Below, piece by piece: positions 48,162 to 60,180 of a stretch of DNA of 64,000 bases. The notes beneath the pieces were generated by a model that was not told the origin of the DNA, ran no database searches, and saw only the letters and a program-made list of their open reading frames with translations. Within the stretch, counting starts at the first letter, position 1; the number at the start of each line of letters is the position of its first letter. The stretch comes from Typha latifolia (Eukaryota; Streptophyta; Magnoliopsida; Poales; Typhaceae): NCBI GenBank assembly GCA_019914945.1, contig CM034105.1, positions 2,542,001 to 2,606,000 on the forward strand, read 5' to 3'. The position numbers were made by a program, and so were the translations under genes.

Positions 48162-49065
48162 ATGGCGTCTTCATTTCATCATCAGGAAATTGGTAATTAA
48201 TTTTCCCTCTTCTTGTTTGCCAAATATTATATAACTTAGTTTGCTTCAAATTTGTATCGGAAAAAAAAATTATAATATCGGTTTCAAACTTTTGTTTTTA
48301 ATAAATAGGTTTTTAAAAATATTTTATTTGTTTAATACAGTGATTATGTATGTGATAATGTAACATACTTTCAAAGAGTTGTTATTAAAATTGATTTGAT
48401 GATCAAATCTTCGAGCCATGATCAAAATTACTCAAAGCCAAACAAAACTAATAATTCTTGTTTGGTTGATTTTTTTTTTTAAATAAAAAGGAGATGAAGA
48501 GCTGCGGCCTTCCATGAAGCTTCTTCCAATCTTACCATCGCCACCAACTACCGACGCCGCAGCGTCCGGCGGCGGGATGCGACACCAGGTGTACCGTGGC
48601 ATCCGGAAGCGGCGATGGGGGCGGTGGGTGTCCGAGATCCGTGAGCCGCGGAAGAAGTCGCGGATATGGCTCGGCTCGTTCTCCACCCCGGAGATGGCGG
48701 CTCGCGCGTACGACGTCGCGGCGCATTGCCTCAAGGGACACGTGGCCCTCCTCAACTTCCCCGAGCTTCTCCACCTCCTCCCCCGCCCCTCCACGTCGAG
48801 CCCCAAAGACATCCGAGCCGCCGCCCTCGCGGCTGCTAAGCTCGATAAGTTACAACCGTCTTCTTCTTCTTCTTCTTCTTCTTCTTCTACCTCGAATACG
48901 GAAGAGGACTTCTGGGGAGAGATCGAGTTGTTCGCGTTGATGGATAAGGAGATGTCGTGTATAGAAGAGTCGTGGTATTGGTGGGACGGGTTTGGTTGCA
49001 CCTCGCAGTGCGATGCTGCGAGTCTTGATGATCCAAGCGTATCGCCACTCCGGCCCAGAGATTAA
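48162..49065 (+). CDS. AP2/ERF transcription factor, DREB A-4 (TINY-like), two exons
   Basis: A short first exon (48162-48192) encodes [10 protein letters not shown] and joins at ATTG|GTAATT / AAAAAG|GAGATG to exon 2 (48491-49065), giving 201 residues. One AP2 domain (about residues 42-100) reads [20 protein letters not shown], then [20 protein letters not shown] and [13 protein letters not shown], the pattern of DREB subgroup A-4. Val14 is present in the DNA-contact strand. [21 protein letters not shown] after the domain is typical of the group. A Ser run encoded by (TCT)n follows, then an acidic C-terminus ([15 protein letters not shown]), probably the activation region. An in-frame ATG at 48012 would add 50 residues; the true start depends on which TATA box is used. 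A start at the ATG at 48514 would drop the first exon but keep AP2. Likely nuclear. Confidence 0.85.
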
Positions 49066-50199
49066 TTGATATATGTATATATATATATATATATATATGT
49101 AAATGACGATAAAATATTGTTGGTTTATACTTGCACTGTGAGCCACTGAATATTTGCTACATGATCTAATCGAGTTAGCGTTTTATTGCCGGATCACCTG
49201 CGACATTTGGCTTATTTGATGAAAATAAAAATATTTAATTATTTACTAGAAGATATATTTTTTAATTAATATACTAAATATTAGTTAAAATAAGAAATAT
49301 AAAATCACACACAAACATAATATTTTTAACGTGAAAAACCTTTTTTCAAATAATAGTAAAATACTATAGATCCTTTTTTTTAGAATCAAATCGAGCACTA
49401 TAATAATCAAAGTTTGCAAAACATTTATAAACCGTCCGTCGTTACCCACAATCATTTTTGAAGTGAATTACTTGCATCCCTCTCAATACACCGCTTCTGT
49501 GCTTGATACCCAACCTTAATAACACTCAAGATTAAAAACCTACTTTATTCAATTATTTTAACTCTTCTCTTTTTGCCCTCCTAGATATTTTTAATAGCCA
49601 CTTATTTTTTTTCAAAATTTTCTTTTTATAGCCCCAAAAGATAAGCTCCCGAAAAATCCATACTTGGACTGAAAAGATGAATATTCTATGCTCAATTTGA
49701 ATGAGTTAAATCTCGTAAGAATAACTTTTTTATTTGAATAATTTCGTTTGAACACTTTTTTAATGTTAGAAATATGTTGCTCTATAGAAAATTTTGTTCA
49801 AACTAGAATCAATTCAGCTTGGAATCCTAAGTAGTACTCCATTCAAGCTTGATTTGAACTTGCCCAAAATCTAACATCTCTTCTTTTCAAGCTTGAGCAT
49901 GCTTGGTTGTTTCTTGCCTAACTCTATCTTATAACAAGATAACTCATAAAAAATATATATATATATATATAAAATTTCGTCAAACAAACAATGGTGCAAT
50001 TTATAAATATTTAAAATATAAAATGTAAATTATAAATACTTGAAAATAGATCTCAATTTTAGATCTTTTCAAGCTTGAGCTGGGGCTCGGCTATTTTAGA
50101 CAGCCCTACCTAGCTAACTCACAACAACATAGCTCATGTGAAAAATAAGCATATTTTTCCAACAAAACTTCCTTCCGCCTCTGCTTAAAATTTTTTTTT

Positions 50200-50213
50200 G
50201 GGGGGGGGGGGGG
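50200..50213 (+). repeat. G14 homopolymer
   Basis: A run of T is followed directly by fourteen G bases. Long G runs are rare in plant nuclear DNA. Confidence 0.85.
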
Positions 50214-50456
50214 CCTTATGTAACAAGTAATACCTGTTAAAATCTTGACATACCTAGATTACTTGCATTAATTCCAGGACATGGCATTGGCCATATGGAT
50301 ACTTAATCCCGGTGTTAGAAGAAACCTTGATTCCTTGATTTGCTTCGCTGCATGCCAAATACTCAATAAATAAATACCTTTCTCTATCCTCACCCCTCTT
50401 CCAACTAAAAGAAACGAATAAGAAGCGAGCTTCGGCTAGTGTTACAGAAACACTTC

Positions 50457-50483
50457 TTATATATATATATATATATATATATA
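50457..50483 (+). repeat. (AT)n microsatellite before the DUF247 gene
   Basis: About thirteen AT units lie 60 bp before the ATG at 50544, probably in the 5' UTR. Confidence 0.85.
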
Positions 50484-50543
50484 ATCGTCTCTCAGCTCCA
50501 AGTAGCACAAAAGAACAGTAAGCAAATCAATTTGGTTGTCATC

Positions 50544-51869
50544 ATGTCGACCGCTCGAGCCTATCAACGCATGAGAGAAGAGAGCCGAAATGAGTTCGAG
50601 CCCAAGTCTATCATTTTGTCCCCTGCAATTAAGGCCAACGATAACTTTACCGAAACCGATTGGCTTGATAGCTTCGCATTAAGAGCCGGAGCTGTTTATT
50701 TTGCTATCACGAAGAAGCAGGTGACCTTGAAGACCATATCGGAGGCCAAGAATTTGTTGACCAAAATAGCTGGGAATTGTCGCGATCTTATACTTGCAAA
50801 GCATTCAGGTACTCCATCTATTTGTTTTAATTTTAAATGAGAAAAAATAGGATTAGGATTAGGATTAGGTGCGGACCAATCCAACTCCGATCCGATAGTA
50901 TTGGTAGTCATTTTTTATCCATAATTTAGAGAAGAATTTATCTTCAATTATATGCTGTGTTTAATTCTAATATTAGGATAGAAGATGTAATCATAACTTA
51001 GTTGTTAAAAATATCCCTTCTCCCTTATTCTAACTTTAAATTAGCATAAGAAAAATTAGGATAATGGGTTATGTGTGGTATTTATTATACTATATTTAGA
51101 TAATATTTAACTATAAAGTATGCATAAGAGATCCTTAATCAGAGTCCCTTACTCTTTACAAATAGACTTCGTTTTTTCTTTATTTATTTTTTCAACTAAA
51201 CTAGCAGCATGCTACGACCTCTCACTAAGCTTAAAAGTAATATATTCAACATAATCTAATTTTTTTGTTTACTGAAATGCCCTTCTTCCCTCTCACATTT
51301 TCATCTTATAAAAATGTCACCTTCATATGGAGGAGGTTTTCTGCAATATGTCTAAAATACGTGTGGTTATTTGCAAAAAGCCTTACATTTTATAAATTGA
51401 GCTATTCTTTCATACCATGTTTCTGTGGTTGTTTAGTGTGAAATATAAATCCCGGTCGGTGTTGATGAACTTAATGGTATAAGAAAGATTTTCACAGTAA
51501 TTAACTCTTAGATGGAGCAAGTAAGGAAATCTTATTAATTTGTAACAGGTGGATGGTATAAAGAAGAATTTTAAGCTATCATGTATTATATTATATTCAT
51601 TAATTGAATCCCAAACAAATTTTATAATTAGGAAACCAATTCAGACCCATCTAATAAATGGATCTGAGATTTAGTAATTGAATTCAGACTAAATGGATAT
51701 GGATATGGATCGGATTATCCGACGAACAATTTAGATCCAATTACACCCTTAAACATTGGGAATTAGAACACTAATTTCATTTGAACAAAGTGCAGCACCA
51801 CCACCAGCACCAACAGCAGGAGCACCAACACCAGCACCAGCACCAACAGGAGCACCAGCACCAGCACCA

Positions 51870-51902
<33 letters not shown>

Positions 51903-52940
51903 GCTGAAGGTGAAATTATTCCAGATGAGCTAAGCGAGTACGTTGATGCGATCTATCTCGTCCTCGTATTCCTCCCAGACCTAAAGAAAATCTTCGAAGA
52001 ATCGAAAGCCGTCCGGGAGGCCGTCGATAAATTCTACGAATTAACCGGCGGCCAAGAAATAATCAAAGACATCGTCAAGTATGAGAACCAGCTCCCTCTA
52101 AGCACCATCACCGGGGTCTTCAAATTCGTCGGGGAGGCGATCGAGAAAACTAAAAATGCCTACTCTCTTAAAAATGACCCTCTCGCGGGATCCATGTACA
52201 AGCCAAGTTTCTCCGAGGACTTCTACGAGTTACTCCATCCCTTTTGTTGGTATTACACCCCCTTTTCCTCCTCCTCCTCCTCCTCCTCTAAGCTTAAAAA
52301 GTCGGATAAAAATTTCAAGAGCGAGATACTACAGAAGAATGATCTCTTGGAGTGCTTGCATTATAGCATAATGCCTGACACTACAACCGACGAAGAGGTC
52401 GGCGGGAAGGTCTGCCGCATCCCGGCCGCCGCGAAGGAGCTCAGGAGATCCGGCATCCGGTTCCTGCCGGTAGAAGAAGGAACTATGAGAATCAAATTCG
52501 ATAAGCCATTTCTTCGCATCCCAGCGTTGGTATGCGACTTCAAGTTGGAGACGGTGGCCAAGAATCTGATGGCATGGGAGAAATTGAATCCCAAGAAGCA
52601 GAAGCCAGTGACGAGGTACTTCCAGCTCATGAATGAGTTGGTGCAGGACGTCCGCGACGTTAGGGTGATGAGGAAGGCCGGCGTGCTCCGCGGCGGGGCG
52701 GCGAAGGGCCGCGGGCTCGAGGAGCTTGCGTTGGTTAAGAGGGTGGATGGGAATGCTTACTACCCCTCGGTTTACGTGGCAGTGGATAGGGAGGTTGATA
52801 AGGCGAGAAATTTTTATGACAAGAGGATGAAGAGCTTCCTGGTGAGGAATCACCCGGCTCTGGTCTGGGTCTCTTCCGTGGCGGCTGCGTCTGTCATTGC
52901 CACGGCTATCTATGCTTCAAGGAGAAAGGGGGTGAACTAA
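50544..52940 (+). CDS. Divergent DUF247 (UPF0481) family protein, two exons
   Basis: Exons 50544-50808 and 51796-52940 (TTCAG|GTACTC, AGTGCAG|CACC) give 469 residues. Exon 1 (88 residues) shows no resemblance to the usual DUF247 start with its VSIGP motif. A Pro/Ala-rich linker of about 40 residues opens exon 2. The DUF247 signature begins at about residue 135: KYENQLPLS, FYELLHPFCWYY, CRIPAAAKELRRSGIRFLPV, KFDKPFLRIPALVCD and NLMAWEK. Near the C-terminus a single hydrophobic helix (HPALVWVSSVAAASVIATAI) is followed by basic residues, the usual tail anchor of the family. A Ser run from (TCC)n is at about 52267-52289. The family's molecular role is largely unknown, though some grass members act in self-incompatibility. 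The intron is about 990 bp and AT-rich. Confidence 0.8.
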
Positions 52941-55900
52941 CTCTCAATCTACCCATAATTTGTGTGAATTAGTGTACATATATGAATAAAGAAGATCATG
53001 ATCTCTACTCTTTATATCCGTGGCTGTGTGTTTGCATTGTGTAAAAAAATGCCTATTTCATGCAATCTAACTAATGAAGTGACTGTTTAATTAAACATCT
53101 TGCTTGAACTAACTAGTAGTCGAGAAGAAAAAGCCCATTCATTAGTAGTCCTAGCTAGTGAGAAAGTGATTGATAGCTAGGCCCAACTGTTTACAGGATG
53201 GCCCTCTTATCATTTGCATAATTGCATGCATGCAAGATGCCACTTTTTTTTTATCTCCCCAAGTTGCTAATTAGGTTAATAAGGTGTTACCATTAGGCCA
53301 AAACACTAGCACAAGTGCTTAACTTTCTATCTCCCCAATCAAGAGGTGGACGGTTCAAATTCTTAGCCTGTTTGGATCCAATTTTATACAAGGTTTGGTT
53401 CGATTGATTGTCTACCTACGTACGCATAGTCTATAAGCTCTTAAATTATCTAAACAAGAAAACCGAGTTGATGTAAAATTGATCCAAAATTTTATTCACA
53501 TCCAGTACATCCATCACTAAGGCTATGGTCCAAAGAAAGGGCTTAAAGACTTACTTTGATGAAGAGGAAGCCTTTTTAGCTCCTTTATGCTCAAGCACAA
53601 ATGCAATAGGTAGAGTAGATGGAAGGATCCTACTGTTGTTCAACAAGTGGCGCAATAACGAAAGCTTCAACCAATATTTTTGGTAGTCAGAGATGCAAAT
53701 GCCAAGCTACTACGGAGTCTATTGCAGCTTCCTACCGTCTATTTTTCTCCCATTGGAGCTCCAAGTCCTCTCCACTATGTAATGGCCTCAGGTGGTCTCT
53801 GGATTGCAAGGAATAAGAACTATCCCAAATCTCTAATCCTTTTTAATTATATATTATAGAACTCATGAAAGGATGATTTTAAGAAATTTTTTTAAACGTC
53901 CAATGATTCTAATCTCACAGAGCACTGAAGCAAGCCCAAATGGTAATTAATAATGCAATAATTTTATCGACAGACCGAGCACCAAGAACAATATTTTGTC
54001 GGATCGATGCATGACAAAATAGTAGTGGCTGCGTGGAATCCAGAAAAACGAAAAAAGACGAAGACGAAGAAGAAAAGATCTCTATTCCAATGTTATTCTT
54101 AGGATCAAGGATCAATAAGAGTAGGAGCCTTCATGGAAATCATGATGGATTAAAAGGAATTGATAACTTCTTTCTTCTCGATCAATTGGATTGAGTTTGT
54201 AGGTTTGAAAGTGTGATTCTTCGACGAGCTCTGGATAAACTCTTTAACAATTGGGAACATTTTCACACTGTATTCCCTATATTTGACAATTTTTTACACT
54301 GTATATTATGGACTTTTTTTTTTCTACCTTATTGCATTAATTCTCTAAAAAAAACTTATATTTTTTTTCATAAAAATATTTATTTATTAACAATTTAAGT
54401 TAATTTTAACTCACCTCAGCGTTACTTATTCTATCTTATTCAAAATAGCACTTGTAAAAATTCACAACTTTTTCTTATTAATAACTACAACTAGTTTTAC
54501 TCCCATGTCATATAATTTTATTTTAATTCATATAATTTTTTAATCCTCATATTTTCAGTTTCAAATTCTTCTGATGTCAATAGGTATTCAGATTCTTCTC
54601 TCTGTAAGAATTTTTTTTTTTTACAAAGTTACTTTGACAGTAAAACACGAGTTTTAACAATATAAAGCTATAAGGGGGAAATTTTCTTTTCAAAATTTCC
54701 TTTAATCTTAGAACTAGCCCTACGTATGATCTTTAGTTTGAAAGAAACCACATCACAGGTATCATCATCCAGGGTTCTTTAATGCATTTGAAAGCTACAG
54801 AAGAGAAGAAGAAGAAAAAGAATTACTAGACTTCTACGATCACTATCAATATGACATCAAGAACCAAAAAGAGAACCAAGACAAAGATTAAACTGGTAGA
54901 AGACTCCTAAAACAAGTATTTATAAAACGGTAGATCTATTAATCTAAATTGTTCTTTATTTGTATATTAATTGGTAGAAGTAAGTACAAAACTACAAATG
55001 CTAAGTGTTGGCAATAGGACATCTATGAAAGCCAATTAGTTAACAGCAAAGTTGGTTGTCTGTTAGTAGCCCGGACAGTGTCATTAGATATCCAACCACA
55101 AGGCTGCCAAGTGTTTGTTGACCTCACAGCAGCTACTTATCTCTCCTTTGACTCGCCAACATCTTCTTTATGACTCATCAAACCCACTCGCTCTCAAATT
55201 CAATACTAATTTGCACTTTGCATTCAGCTAACCTTGAAGTCTTCTTCTCGGCTGTAATTGCTTGGTTGCACAACTTCTGTGCAAAATCTTCACTGCCTGC
55301 TAAATTTTCCATTCAACACTAATGTGATTAGTATCGCTAATATTTTTCTTTGGCCCATAAAGAAAAGATTGAATAATTAGACTACCTCTTATATCCTCAA
55401 GTTATTAGGCTATATAATAACTAACGGTTGTAATTAACTAGTGTGCATCGCAGATGAGTTTGGCTATTTGGATCAAATAAATAAACAGTTAACGTGTAAT
55501 CTATAAACATACACACAAAATAAAATTGATTATTAGGTTTAAAAGAATCATTTTTACTGGGCAGAGCCAGTACAAGAGAAGGGCGTACTGCTAACTATAC
55601 TGTTTTAATATTATATATTAGATATGTTATTTATATACCTTTTAGTTTTATTGTACATTGTTTGAAATAACACAACAGATTAAAACAGATTTATGATTAA
55701 TTTTTTATGTGTCTAATTTACTTTAAATTCAACTATAAATCTAAGTGAATTTTGTCACGTCCAATTCAGTACAGTAAAGCTGAATATAAGTGACGTATGT
55801 TTTCGTTAAAAAATTAATTTTCATATGAGTCTTATTTCTATATATTTTGCAGTTAAACTAAGTTAGATCCGTAGATTTATATTTAAATTTTAAAGTTGAC

Positions 55901-58679
55901 TAAATCTATAAGAAGAAAAAGCTTGGGAGGTGTAGCCTAAAAACTCCATTATTTTCGTGACTCTATTTCTACATCATCAGAAGAGCTTGGTGATCAGTCA
56001 TTGTCACTTAAATGGCATCCTCTTAAAAGGGATGGTGCATTAGGATTAGTATGCTTTAAAATAATTTTGTACTAAAGTTTAGGAGGCATCCGCTTCTGCT
56101 CATCTATCCAAGCTCTCTTTTGACTGGAATGAGTCTTAATCATAACTAGGAAAGCATATATGTGTGTGTGTGTGTGTGATCACCATGTGATGCATGAGAA
56201 AAATCTCTTCAAAATGGTTGGTTCCTTGCCCTAATATTACCCTACCTAGAATGTATGTAACCATTTTTGCAATGATTAAGGAAAAGAAGAGATCAACCAC
56301 TCTCTTTGACTTCCAAGTTCCACAAAAAATTAGTGTTTATTTAGTAGTATTACATTTGCTTTATAGAAAACTTATTATAAATAGAGAGCATTTTACTTTT
56401 ATTATTATCAACACTCTACCACATTACTATTCATCGCTATGAATTAATTTTAACTTAACAGTATCTGACGGAAACTAAAATTCATTAAGGTATCCTCATT
56501 TGACTTTAAAGATTAGTTCCTACTTTTATCTTAACATTAAAAAACTTACTCCGGAATGTTAAGATTCTTTTGCATCTACAGTGTGATTCTAGACGGAGAG
56601 AATTAGAATAATGATGAAAAAAAAAATGTAGAATATTTTTTAATAAATAGTTTTTCTAAATTTTTATATGTTTATGGAGCTGAAGTAGGTAGCATGGATG
56701 AGAGTTTGGTTTAAAGTAGTCTTGTCAATCTAGGGCGGGCTTAATAAGCTATTAAGGCGAGTGACTACGACCCCACTTAATTAGAAAAGGAGCCCTTTAT
56801 TTTTTCAAATACATAGAATTTACTATATATATATAGATATAGATGTACTTCTATAAATAAAACAAATTAAGAGGGTTCTATATTTTTTGTAGATACACTT
56901 TCATATAAGTAGATCACTTGGATTCTATTTTAGTAATAAAATAGCAATTTTAGGAACAAATGAGAGCAGACTTTGTTGATCACCTGTTTAATTAAACCTA
57001 AAGGGAGAATAAAAGGAAGGTGAGGGGTGCATGAACATATCCAAGTTTTATGGGTGGCGTGCTCCAGAAAACTTAGGGCATCTCTTGTAGCACCAACCAT
57101 GGGCTGTTTGATTTATTATGCATCACAAAAGTGTGTGAGAAAGGAGGGCAAGCACACGCTTAGCACTTTCCATAGGTTAGATTGGATGGATGCCATTTTA
57201 ATTACAAAAACAAAAACTATGTCCTTATTGCTAAACAGCCTTTTCCATCACCACCAAAAAAAAAAAAAAAAAGTACATAAAGAATGAGTAGTAGTAGTCC
57301 TTGAAGATTCCATGAGAACAAAGCAAGTGCCATAAAGGAGGAAGAGGATGCACCAATTAATGATTAAGTGCAGGGAACTATAACCTAATACTGCTCCCCT
57401 CTCTCTCTCTCTCTCTCTCTCAATAATTTGCTCTCTCTTGGTGGTTAGACCCAACATTAGTTAACTGCAGTGAATTGGTTGTCATAATCCAAGTATTCTA
57501 TACTTACTTTGGGTTAAAGAAATCTAGATGATAGCTGTGAAAAAGTTAGGTTGAAAGAATTTATTAGATTTTTTTCATACAAAACTCAAGAAACAGAAAA
57601 ATTAAATGATTGAGCTACTCATATCATCCCTAAATCAGACTAATGTTCGTCAATAGTTGATCAACGATTGCAACTTGATCTATACCACAGAAAAATTAAA
57701 TGCTTACATATAAAATACATATGGGTAAGTTAAAATCATGCCGACCCACGAGAGATAAATTATAATTTGTTCAAAATTATTATTATTTTTTATATAAAAT
57801 ATTACAAAGCTACCGTAGTATACTAAAACATGTTTGGTGAACCGGAAATATTTACCCAGAATTAGCCCTTCAAGTCTACGCCTATGAAGTTGAATCAATG
57901 ACTTCTTATAATGTTTTTTATTTTTCGTTTGAGAAGTGACTTCTTATATTTGAATGATTGGTATTTTGTGTTTATTTTGAGGTGACAGGGTAAGCTCCTT
58001 GTGTCAATGAACAAAAGACTATGGAGGCATGCATTAAAGCCTTTATAAAACTAATATTTTTATAGTTAAGAGTCCAGTATGGACTTCGATTCATTCACCT
58101 ACTACTACAACGAGGCTGATAAAATATGTTGCAACGCGTTATCCAGAGATATAATGCTAGAGAACCTTGCAACATATCACATCAAAGTTTAGAGACATCA
58201 CACGAGTGGTAGTAGAAGACTAGTTTGCATTCATACAGCTCATCGACTTTGTCTTTAATTATTTCCTCTCTCCTTTTGTGTTATAGTTTTTGAATCTCTA
58301 ATTCGAGAATATGTATTCTTCTTTGTTATTTATAAAATAAATCTTTTATTTTAATAATTATTATTTATATTTATGAATAAAAAGATAATAATTACGTATT
58401 TTTAATTTGATATAAAATAGGTTAATAAGATAGATATCAATAGTTAATTAGTAATTAGATTAGTATAAAATATAATATAATTTTAATAAATAGTATTTGT
58501 ATTCTAAAATAAGGTTGTGATAAATAGTGTTTATATTATAGGATAAGATTATTATAATATTTAACTGTTATTCTAGAATAAAAAATTTATTTCTAAAGCG
58601 AACGTGAGCTAAATTCACATTTCTCATAGTATTGGGATATGTTATAGCTTAATTAAGTAAAAGTAATCGTAATTGTAAT
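52941..58679. other. Gene-poor interval right of the DUF247 gene
   Basis: After the DUF247 3' UTR comes 5.7 kb of AT-rich DNA. A 66-codon open frame at 53619-53816 and a moderately complex stretch at about 54740-55320 may be decayed transposon or gene sequence, but show no domain I can name. Microsatellites include (TG)n at about 56160 and (CT)n at about 57400. No gene, tRNA or intact element is supported. Confidence 0.45.
52985..52990 (+). terminator. Polyadenylation signal of the DUF247 gene
   Basis: A canonical AATAAA 45 bp after the stop codon at 52940. Confidence 0.5.
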
Positions 58680-59160
58680 ATATGCGGCTCATGATCAACG
58701 TGAATGCCTCCGAGGAAGGAGGACCGTCCGATTCGTGACCAAGGCCGCGATGCACAGGAGGCCCCTCGAGATCCGCGCTTGACCGGGATGTCTGGATAAC
58801 GGACAAGGCAGCACCACGTGGCCGGGCGGGCCCCGGGGCTGAGCGTAACCACGTGGCGGACCGGCGAGCGCTCGTCTTGCTGACGTGCCCTCGGTCTCGC
58901 CGAGCTCGAAGCCCCGGTCCGGCGGGGCCCACCGGTCCGCGTCGTATCTCGGCCCACCGGGATATCGTGCGGCCCGCAGGCGACCGGCGCGTTTTCCCAC
59001 GTGTACCAACGGGGACCACCGGAGTCGTAATTTACCCGAGGAGTGGAGGGCGAAAGGGGGGGAAGGGAAAGCGGGGCACTGGGGCTGCCTGCCCAAGGGC
59101 AGACACAAAACCTGACGCCGTTAAACTAACGGTGGCGTGCCGCCGTTATAAGAGGGGGGT
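58680..59160. promoter_or_regulatory. GC-rich island with three G-boxes and a possible TATA box
   Basis: This roughly 480-bp GC-rich island is set in very AT-rich DNA. CACGTG occurs at 58815-58820, 58850-58855 and 58998-59003, and CTGACGTGCC at about 58880. GTTATAAGAGG near 59145 could be a TATA box for plus-strand transcription into the tandem array that follows. The open frames here overlap on both strands and resemble nothing known. It is probably a regulatory island; no coding gene is attached. Confidence 0.4.
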
Positions 59161-59217
59161 CTACTATGACTTGAGGACCTCTGACTCTCTGAGAGTCTTA
59201 TGTGCGTTTACACACAC

Positions 59218-59424
59218 AGTAAGTTTACATATAACAACCTATATTATGATCATATCCAAAATAAAGTAAGTTTACATATAACAACCTATATTAACAGAAT
59301 TTGCTAATCATATCCAAAATAAAGTAAGTTTACATATAACAACCTATATTAACAGAATTTGCTAATCATATCCAAAATAAAGTAAGTTTACATATAACAA
59401 CCTATATTAACAGGATTTGCTAAT
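59218..59424 (+). repeat. 58-bp tandem array, about 3.6 copies
   Basis: Units starting AGTAAGTTTACATATAAC begin at 59218, 59265, 59323 and 59381. Units 2 and 3 are 58 bp and nearly identical; unit 1 lacks an internal 11-13 bp (AACAGAATTTGCT region) and unit 4 is cut at GCTAAT. Confidence 0.9.
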
Positions 59425-59445
59425 GGATTCGGTATATCTATCTCC

Positions 59446-60180
59446 GATACATTTGGTACGCCACTTGTATACGTATTTTGTTAGTGACAAAAAATATATT
59501 CACTGTGTTCCTAATTATTATCTAGTTAGATATGCTCTACCAGTGATATCTATTAAGAGTAACATATTAGATACGGTCTACTCATTTTATTTCTTATCTA
59601 TTTTAGTTCTCCTAAAGAAAATGCTCGATATACTTGTCAGAGTGAATTTAATGTAAAAAAAAATATTACAGCAGATACATCTAATTTGAGATATATTTTG
59701 CTGGCAATACAATAGATACATTTGGTGCGCCACTCATATACACACTTTATTGGTGACAATTAACATATTCAGTGTGCTCCTAGTTATATTCTGACAGTGA
59801 TAATAGATATGCTCTACGAGTGATAGTAACATATTAGATACAGTCCAATCAATTTATTTCTTACCAATTTTGGTTCTCCTACGGAAAAAATGCTTAATAT
59901 GCATGTCAGAGTGAATTTAATACAGTAAAAAATATTACAGCAAATACAACCAATTCTGAGATATATTTTGCTGGCAATAGATACGCAGTGCCATTTGTAC
60001 ACGCACTTTATTACTGACAATAAATAAATACATTTAGTCCTCTCCTATATATACCCTATTAGCACCGTTTGATATACTCTGCAAGTGATACTAGATATAC
60101 TCTGATAGTGTCGATTGGTGTACTTGCGAGTGATACTAGATATATTCTGATAGTGATCCTAGATATACTCTAGTAGTGGT
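59446..60180 (+). repeat. Diverged tandem repeat, period about 265-269 bp, three units
   Basis: Units beginning GATACATTTGGTACGCCACT (59446), GATACATTTGGTGCGCCACT (59715) and GATACGCAGTGCCATTTG (59980) share order and content: GTGACAA, ATATGCTCTAC, TTTATTTCTTA, GTCAGAGTGAATTTAAT and GATATATTTTGCTGGCAATA. The third unit decays into short GATACTAGATATA-CTCTGATAGTG modules. There is no coding potential. Confidence 0.8.

Larger units (their letters stand above)
49066..50543. other. Spacer between the ERF and DUF247 genes
   Basis: A (TA)n tract in the ERF 3' UTR is at 49075-49098. An AT-rich non-coding stretch at about 49290-49950, containing AACGTGAAAAACC, resembles decayed retroelement sequence, but no LTR boundaries or coding motifs are visible. 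A T10-G14 run is at about 50191-50213. An (AT)n tract at 50457-50483 is in the likely 5' leader of the DUF247 gene. Confidence 0.4.

Noticed and set aside
50845..50868. GGATTA hexamer repeats that look telomere-like
   Set aside because: The plant telomere unit is TTTAGGG. This is a short different hexamer inside the DUF247 intron.
53619..53816. A 66-codon open frame that could be a retroelement fragment
   Set aside because: I could not identify any reverse transcriptase, RNase H or integrase motif in it, and no repeat boundaries are visible.
54960..55320. Stretch that might be an LTR end of a copia element
   Set aside because: No paired LTR, primer-binding site or polypurine tract could be found around it.
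58695..59269. Overlapping open frames of 76-138 codons in the GC-rich island
   Set aside because: They overlap on both strands, are Arg/Gly/Pro-rich as expected from GC-rich DNA, and show no domain.
59218..59424. Regularly spaced repeat that could be taken for a CRISPR array
   Set aside because: The units are directly adjacent with no unique spacers, and the genome is eukaryotic, so this is a tandem repeat.
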